In this document: piece after piece, positions 61,904-64,000 of the stretch
How the letters are laid out: the number at the start of each line of letters is the position of its first letter
Position numbering within the stretch: position 1 is the first letter of the stretch
NCBI GenBank assembly: GCA_963743825.1
Contig: CAVURC010000005.1
Location: 1-64,000 of the forward strand
Source: Sva-07 sp963743825
GTDB lineage: Bacteria > Actinomycetota > Acidimicrobiia > Acidimicrobiales > Ilumatobacteraceae
Length of the DNA stretch: 64,000 nt
Direction: 5' to 3'
The notes under the pieces: model-generated
The model's input: the letters and a program-made list of their open reading frames with translations, nothing else
Told to the model about the DNA's origin: nothing
Databases searched by the model: none
Program-made: the position numbers and the translations under genes

Positions 61904-62557
61904 GTGACGCGGGTGAGTCGGCGTGACGAGATCATCGAGGAGGCCACGGCGATCCTTCGCGAGGAAGGCCCCGCAGCGCTCACGTCGGTGAACGTTGCAG
62001 CGCGGATCGGGGTGACGCAGTCGGCGATCTATCGGCACATCGTCGACATGGACGAACTCAGCGGGATCGCCAGCCGGATCGTGGTGTCGGAACTCACGGC
62101 GATGTTGAACTCGATCCTGCTCGCGCCGGACGTCAATTTCGACGACCTCGACGGGATCCTGGAGCTCAGCTCGAAGATCGTCAGGGTGATGCAGCACGAC
62201 CATCAGGCATTCGAGGTCATCGACCGGTGGCGCTTCGCCGAGGGCACGCTCGGTACCGGCATCCGCGAACTCCTGGCTGCGGGCCGCGATCTCGTGGCCT
62301 TCGTTCTGGAGTCGGAATGGCGCGCGGAGTACGGATACGCCGACCCGCTCCGATCGAGCGTCGCCGCGGTCCAGCGGCGGCATGCCGAACTCATCCTCGA
62401 CGACGTCATCGCGGTCGCCCGCTTCGTGCGCCAGCGCAGCGATGACGGTGACATCGCTCGGATGCTGCAACTCCGCATCGTGACGTCCTGGACGGCCTAC
62501 GTCGTCGACATGCAGACCCGGCTGGGTCGGCCGCTTCCCGACATCGACGTCGCCTGA
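61904..62557 (+). CDS. TetR family transcriptional regulator
   Basis: A 217-residue repressor. The N-terminal HTH (IIEEATAILREEGPAALTSVNVAARIGVTQSAIYRHIVDMDEL) is a classic TetR domain in the first 60 residues. The C-terminal ligand domain is helical and unremarkable. GTG at 61904 or 61913 are both plausible. It diverges from ilvB, so ilvBNC or itself may be its target; the ligand is unknown. Confidence 0.88.
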   Translation: MTRVSRRDEIIEEATAILREEGPAALTSVNVAARIGVTQSAIYRHIVDMDELSGIASRIVVSELTAMLNSILLAPDVNFDDLDGILELSSKIVRVMQHDHQAFEVIDRWRFAEGTLGTGIRELLAAGRDLVAFVLESEWRAEYGYADPLRSSVAAVQRRHAELILDDVIAVARFVRQRSDDGDIARMLQLRIVTSWTAYVVDMQTRLGRPLPDIDVA

Positions 62558-62593
62558 AGCAGAACCCTCCGGCCGGAATTCGCCGGGCGGCGG

Positions 62594-63451
62594 TCAGCCC
62601 CGGAAGTCGCCCTGCAGTTGCGCTGCGGTGAGGGTGTTCTCCATCAGGCAGGCGATCGTCATCGGGCCGGTCCCACCGGGCATCGGGGTGATGAATCCCG
62701 CAACCTCAGCGACCGGGACGTAGTCGACGTCGCCGACGATGCCGGCTTCGGTTCGCGAGACGCCGACGTCGATCACCGTGGCTCCTGGCTTGACCATGTC
62801 GGCGGTGATCATCCGTGCCTGCCCGGCGGCGCCGACGACGATGTCCGCCTCACGCACGACCGCCGCCATGTCGGCGGTTCGAGAGTGCGCGAGCGTCACG
62901 GTGGCGTCGACGCCCTTGCGGGCGAGGAGCAGCGACAGCGGAAGCCCGACGAGCGTCGAGCGTCCGACGACGACGGCTCGCTTGCCGCTCGTGGCGATGT
63001 CGTAGCGCTCGAGGAGGCGCATCACGCCGAGCGGGGTGCAGCCCACCAGGCCGGGGCGACCGCGTACGAGTCGGCCCATCGAGCGCTCGGTCAGGCCGTC
63101 GACGTCCTTCTCCGGCGGGATGAGGTCGATGACCGGTTCGGGGTCGAGGCCGTCCGGCAGCGGAAGTTGCACCAGGATCCCGTGTACCTGGTGGTCGGCG
63201 ACGAGTTCACGCACGACCGATTCGACCTCGGCCTGGGTGGCGCTCGACGGCAGGTCGACGTGGCGTGACGTGAGTCCGGCCTCGGCGGCCTTCGCGTGCT
63301 TCATGCGTACGTAGCGCTGGCTCGGGCCGTCGTCGCCCACGAGCACCGTTGCCAGACAGATGGCCGGCGAACCGGCCTCCTCGATCCGGGTCCGCAGCCC
63401 GACGATGATCTCGTCACGCAGCGCATTGCCGTCCATCACCACAGCCGTCAT
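62594..63451 (-). CDS. folD: methylenetetrahydrofolate dehydrogenase / cyclohydrolase
   Basis: A 285-residue bifunctional one-carbon enzyme. The catalytic Lys lies in SQRYVRMKHAKAAEAG. The VQLPLPDGL and PPEKDVDGLT folate-binding motifs and the NADP loop VVVGRSTLVGLPLSLLL follow, ending with ITPMPGGTGPMTIACLMENT. It interconverts methylene-, methenyl- and formyl-tetrahydrofolate. A family II hairpin lies upstream of its start. Confidence 0.95.
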   Translation of the reverse strand: MTAVVMDGNALRDEIIVGLRTRIEEAGSPAICLATVLVGDDGPSQRYVRMKHAKAAEAGLTSRHVDLPSSATQAEVESVVRELVADHQVHGILVQLPLPDGLDPEPVIDLIPPEKDVDGLTERSMGRLVRGRPGLVGCTPLGVMRLLERYDIATSGKRAVVVGRSTLVGLPLSLLLARKGVDATVTLAHSRTADMAAVVREADIVVGAAGQARMITADMVKPGATVIDVGVSRTEAGIVGDVDYVPVAEVAGFITPMPGGTGPMTIACLMENTLTAAQLQGDFRG

Positions 63452-63487
63452 TCGATGAACTGTAGAGATCCGACTCCCACCTCACCT

Positions 63488-63539
63488 TGTTTGCGTGACG
63501 GTTCGGTTGGAGCGGGCCAACCAGAACGTCACGCAAACA
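63488..63539. repeat. family II palindrome (GTTTGCGTGAC type)
   Basis: A 52-base hairpin with 23-base arms (TGTTTGCGTGACG and CGTCACGCAAACA at the ends), a few inner mismatches and a 6-base loop. It follows the ino1 stop on the minus strand by 22 bases and precedes folD. A terminator role for ino1 is plausible. Confidence 0.85.
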
Positions 63540-63560
63540 GGGGGGTGTGTTCCTTGGGAG

Positions 63561-64000
63561 TCAGCCGGCTTCGGAGTGGGTGACGGGCTTCTCGCCCATC
63601 CACTCGCGCAGGGTGTTCTTCAGTTTGGTCTGCTGGATGAACAGGTCGCTCTCGGCCGGCGACTCGCCCGCAGCCTGCGGCGCCTTGAGGTAGAAGCTCA
63701 ACCACTCCTGCACGCCCGACTCGCCGGCGCGGTGTGCCAGATCCATGAAGAGCGCGAGGTCGAGCACGATCGGCGCGGCGAGGATCGAATCGCGGCACAA
63801 GAAGTCGACCTTGATCTGCATCGGGTAACCGAGCCATCCGAAGATGTCGAGGTTGTCCCAGCCTTCCTTGTTGTCGCCACGGGGCGGGTAGTAGTTGATG
63901 CGCACGACGTGGTCGATGTTGCCGTACAGGTCGGGGTACACCTCGGGCTGCAGAATGCCATCGAGCACGCCGAGCTTGGAGACTTCCTTGCTCTTGAAGT
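63561..64000 (-). CDS. ino1: inositol-3-phosphate synthase, C-terminal part
   Basis: The last ~146 residues of a myo-inositol-1-phosphate synthase; the N-terminal NAD domain lies beyond the window. Visible: FKSKEVSKLGVLDGI, DHVVRINYYPPRGDNKEGWDNL, the conserved GYPMQIKVDFLCRDSILAAPI with catalytic Lys and Asp residues, and DLALFMDLAHRAG. It makes the inositol used for phosphatidylinositol and mycothiol in actinobacteria. The tail after PQAAGESPAES is variable. Confidence 0.93.
   Translation of the reverse strand, partial: FKSKEVSKLGVLDGILQPEVYPDLYGNIDHVVRINYYPPRGDNKEGWDNLDIFGWLGYPMQIKVDFLCRDSILAAPIVLDLALFMDLAHRAGESGVQEWLSFYLKAPQAAGESPAESDLFIQQTKLKNTLREWMGEKPVTHSEAG

Overview
The window is high-GC (roughly two thirds G+C by eye), densely packed actinobacterial chromosome. 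GTG starts, four-base start/stop overlaps, an F420-type luciferase-like oxidoreductase, a WS/DGAT acyltransferase, an actinobacterial-type SerC and an inositol-phosphate synthase all fit Actinomycetota. The overall flavour is Acidimicrobiia/Ilumatobacter-like, but that placement is inference, not a computed result. I see no rRNA, tRNA, CRISPR array, insertion sequence, phage gene or transposase, and no gene-free stretch longer than 300 bp.

Layout. 1-7114: TldD/TldE protease pair (the first cut by the window edge), small proteins, a sulfotransferase, a methyltransferase and a secreted HtrA-like protease. 7124-14284 (minus): MOSC protein, alcohol dehydrogenase, WS/DGAT acyltransferase, HAD-PlsC fusion, a decayed fasciclin region and an ABC substrate-binding protein carrying peptidoglycan-binding repeats. 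14443-26858: LLM oxidoreductase, sugar-isomerase-like protein with thioredoxin, CHAD-CYTH protein, amidase, a polyamine/GABA-type group, AcuI-like reductase, rhodanese and TauE permease. 26882-31021: a TPP riboswitch followed by thiN-thiB-thiP-thiQ. 31061-38756: a small/large hypothetical pair, YjdM, gnd-zwf, two membrane proteins and a class II aldolase-like protein. 38903-44935: cobalamin module, with btuFCD under a B12 riboswitch diverging from cobO-cobU-cobT-cobS. 44982-48269: aspartate aminotransferase, serC, PAC2 protein. 48334-56051: signalling island. 56093-64000: metY, YhhN protein, ilvBNC with an attenuator-like leader, TetR regulator, folD and the end of ino1.

The most interesting locus is 48334-56051. 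Two neighbouring membrane histidine kinases are broken in complementary ways. One has Asp-Ser where the phospho-accepting His-Asp should be but keeps its ATP-binding motifs; the other keeps the His but has lost the N and G boxes. They overlap by four bases with each other and with a receiver / LuxR-like / class III cyclase fusion. A protein with a cyclic-nucleotide-binding-like domain diverges from the cyclase, and two more response regulators converge on the kinases. I propose a split-kinase circuit that controls cyclic nucleotide synthesis.

Two genome-scale patterns stand out. First, 13 genes are interrupted by frameshifts and every one fits a net gain of one base per event. This looks like insertion-biased sequence error rather than pseudogenization, so I list these as CDS with the shift noted. 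Second, intergenic space is decorated with at least three families of palindromes: a GTC-A/T-GAC-centred family, a GTTTGCGTGAC family and a GCGATGAG family. Most sit just after stop codons and act as candidate terminators or REP-like elements.
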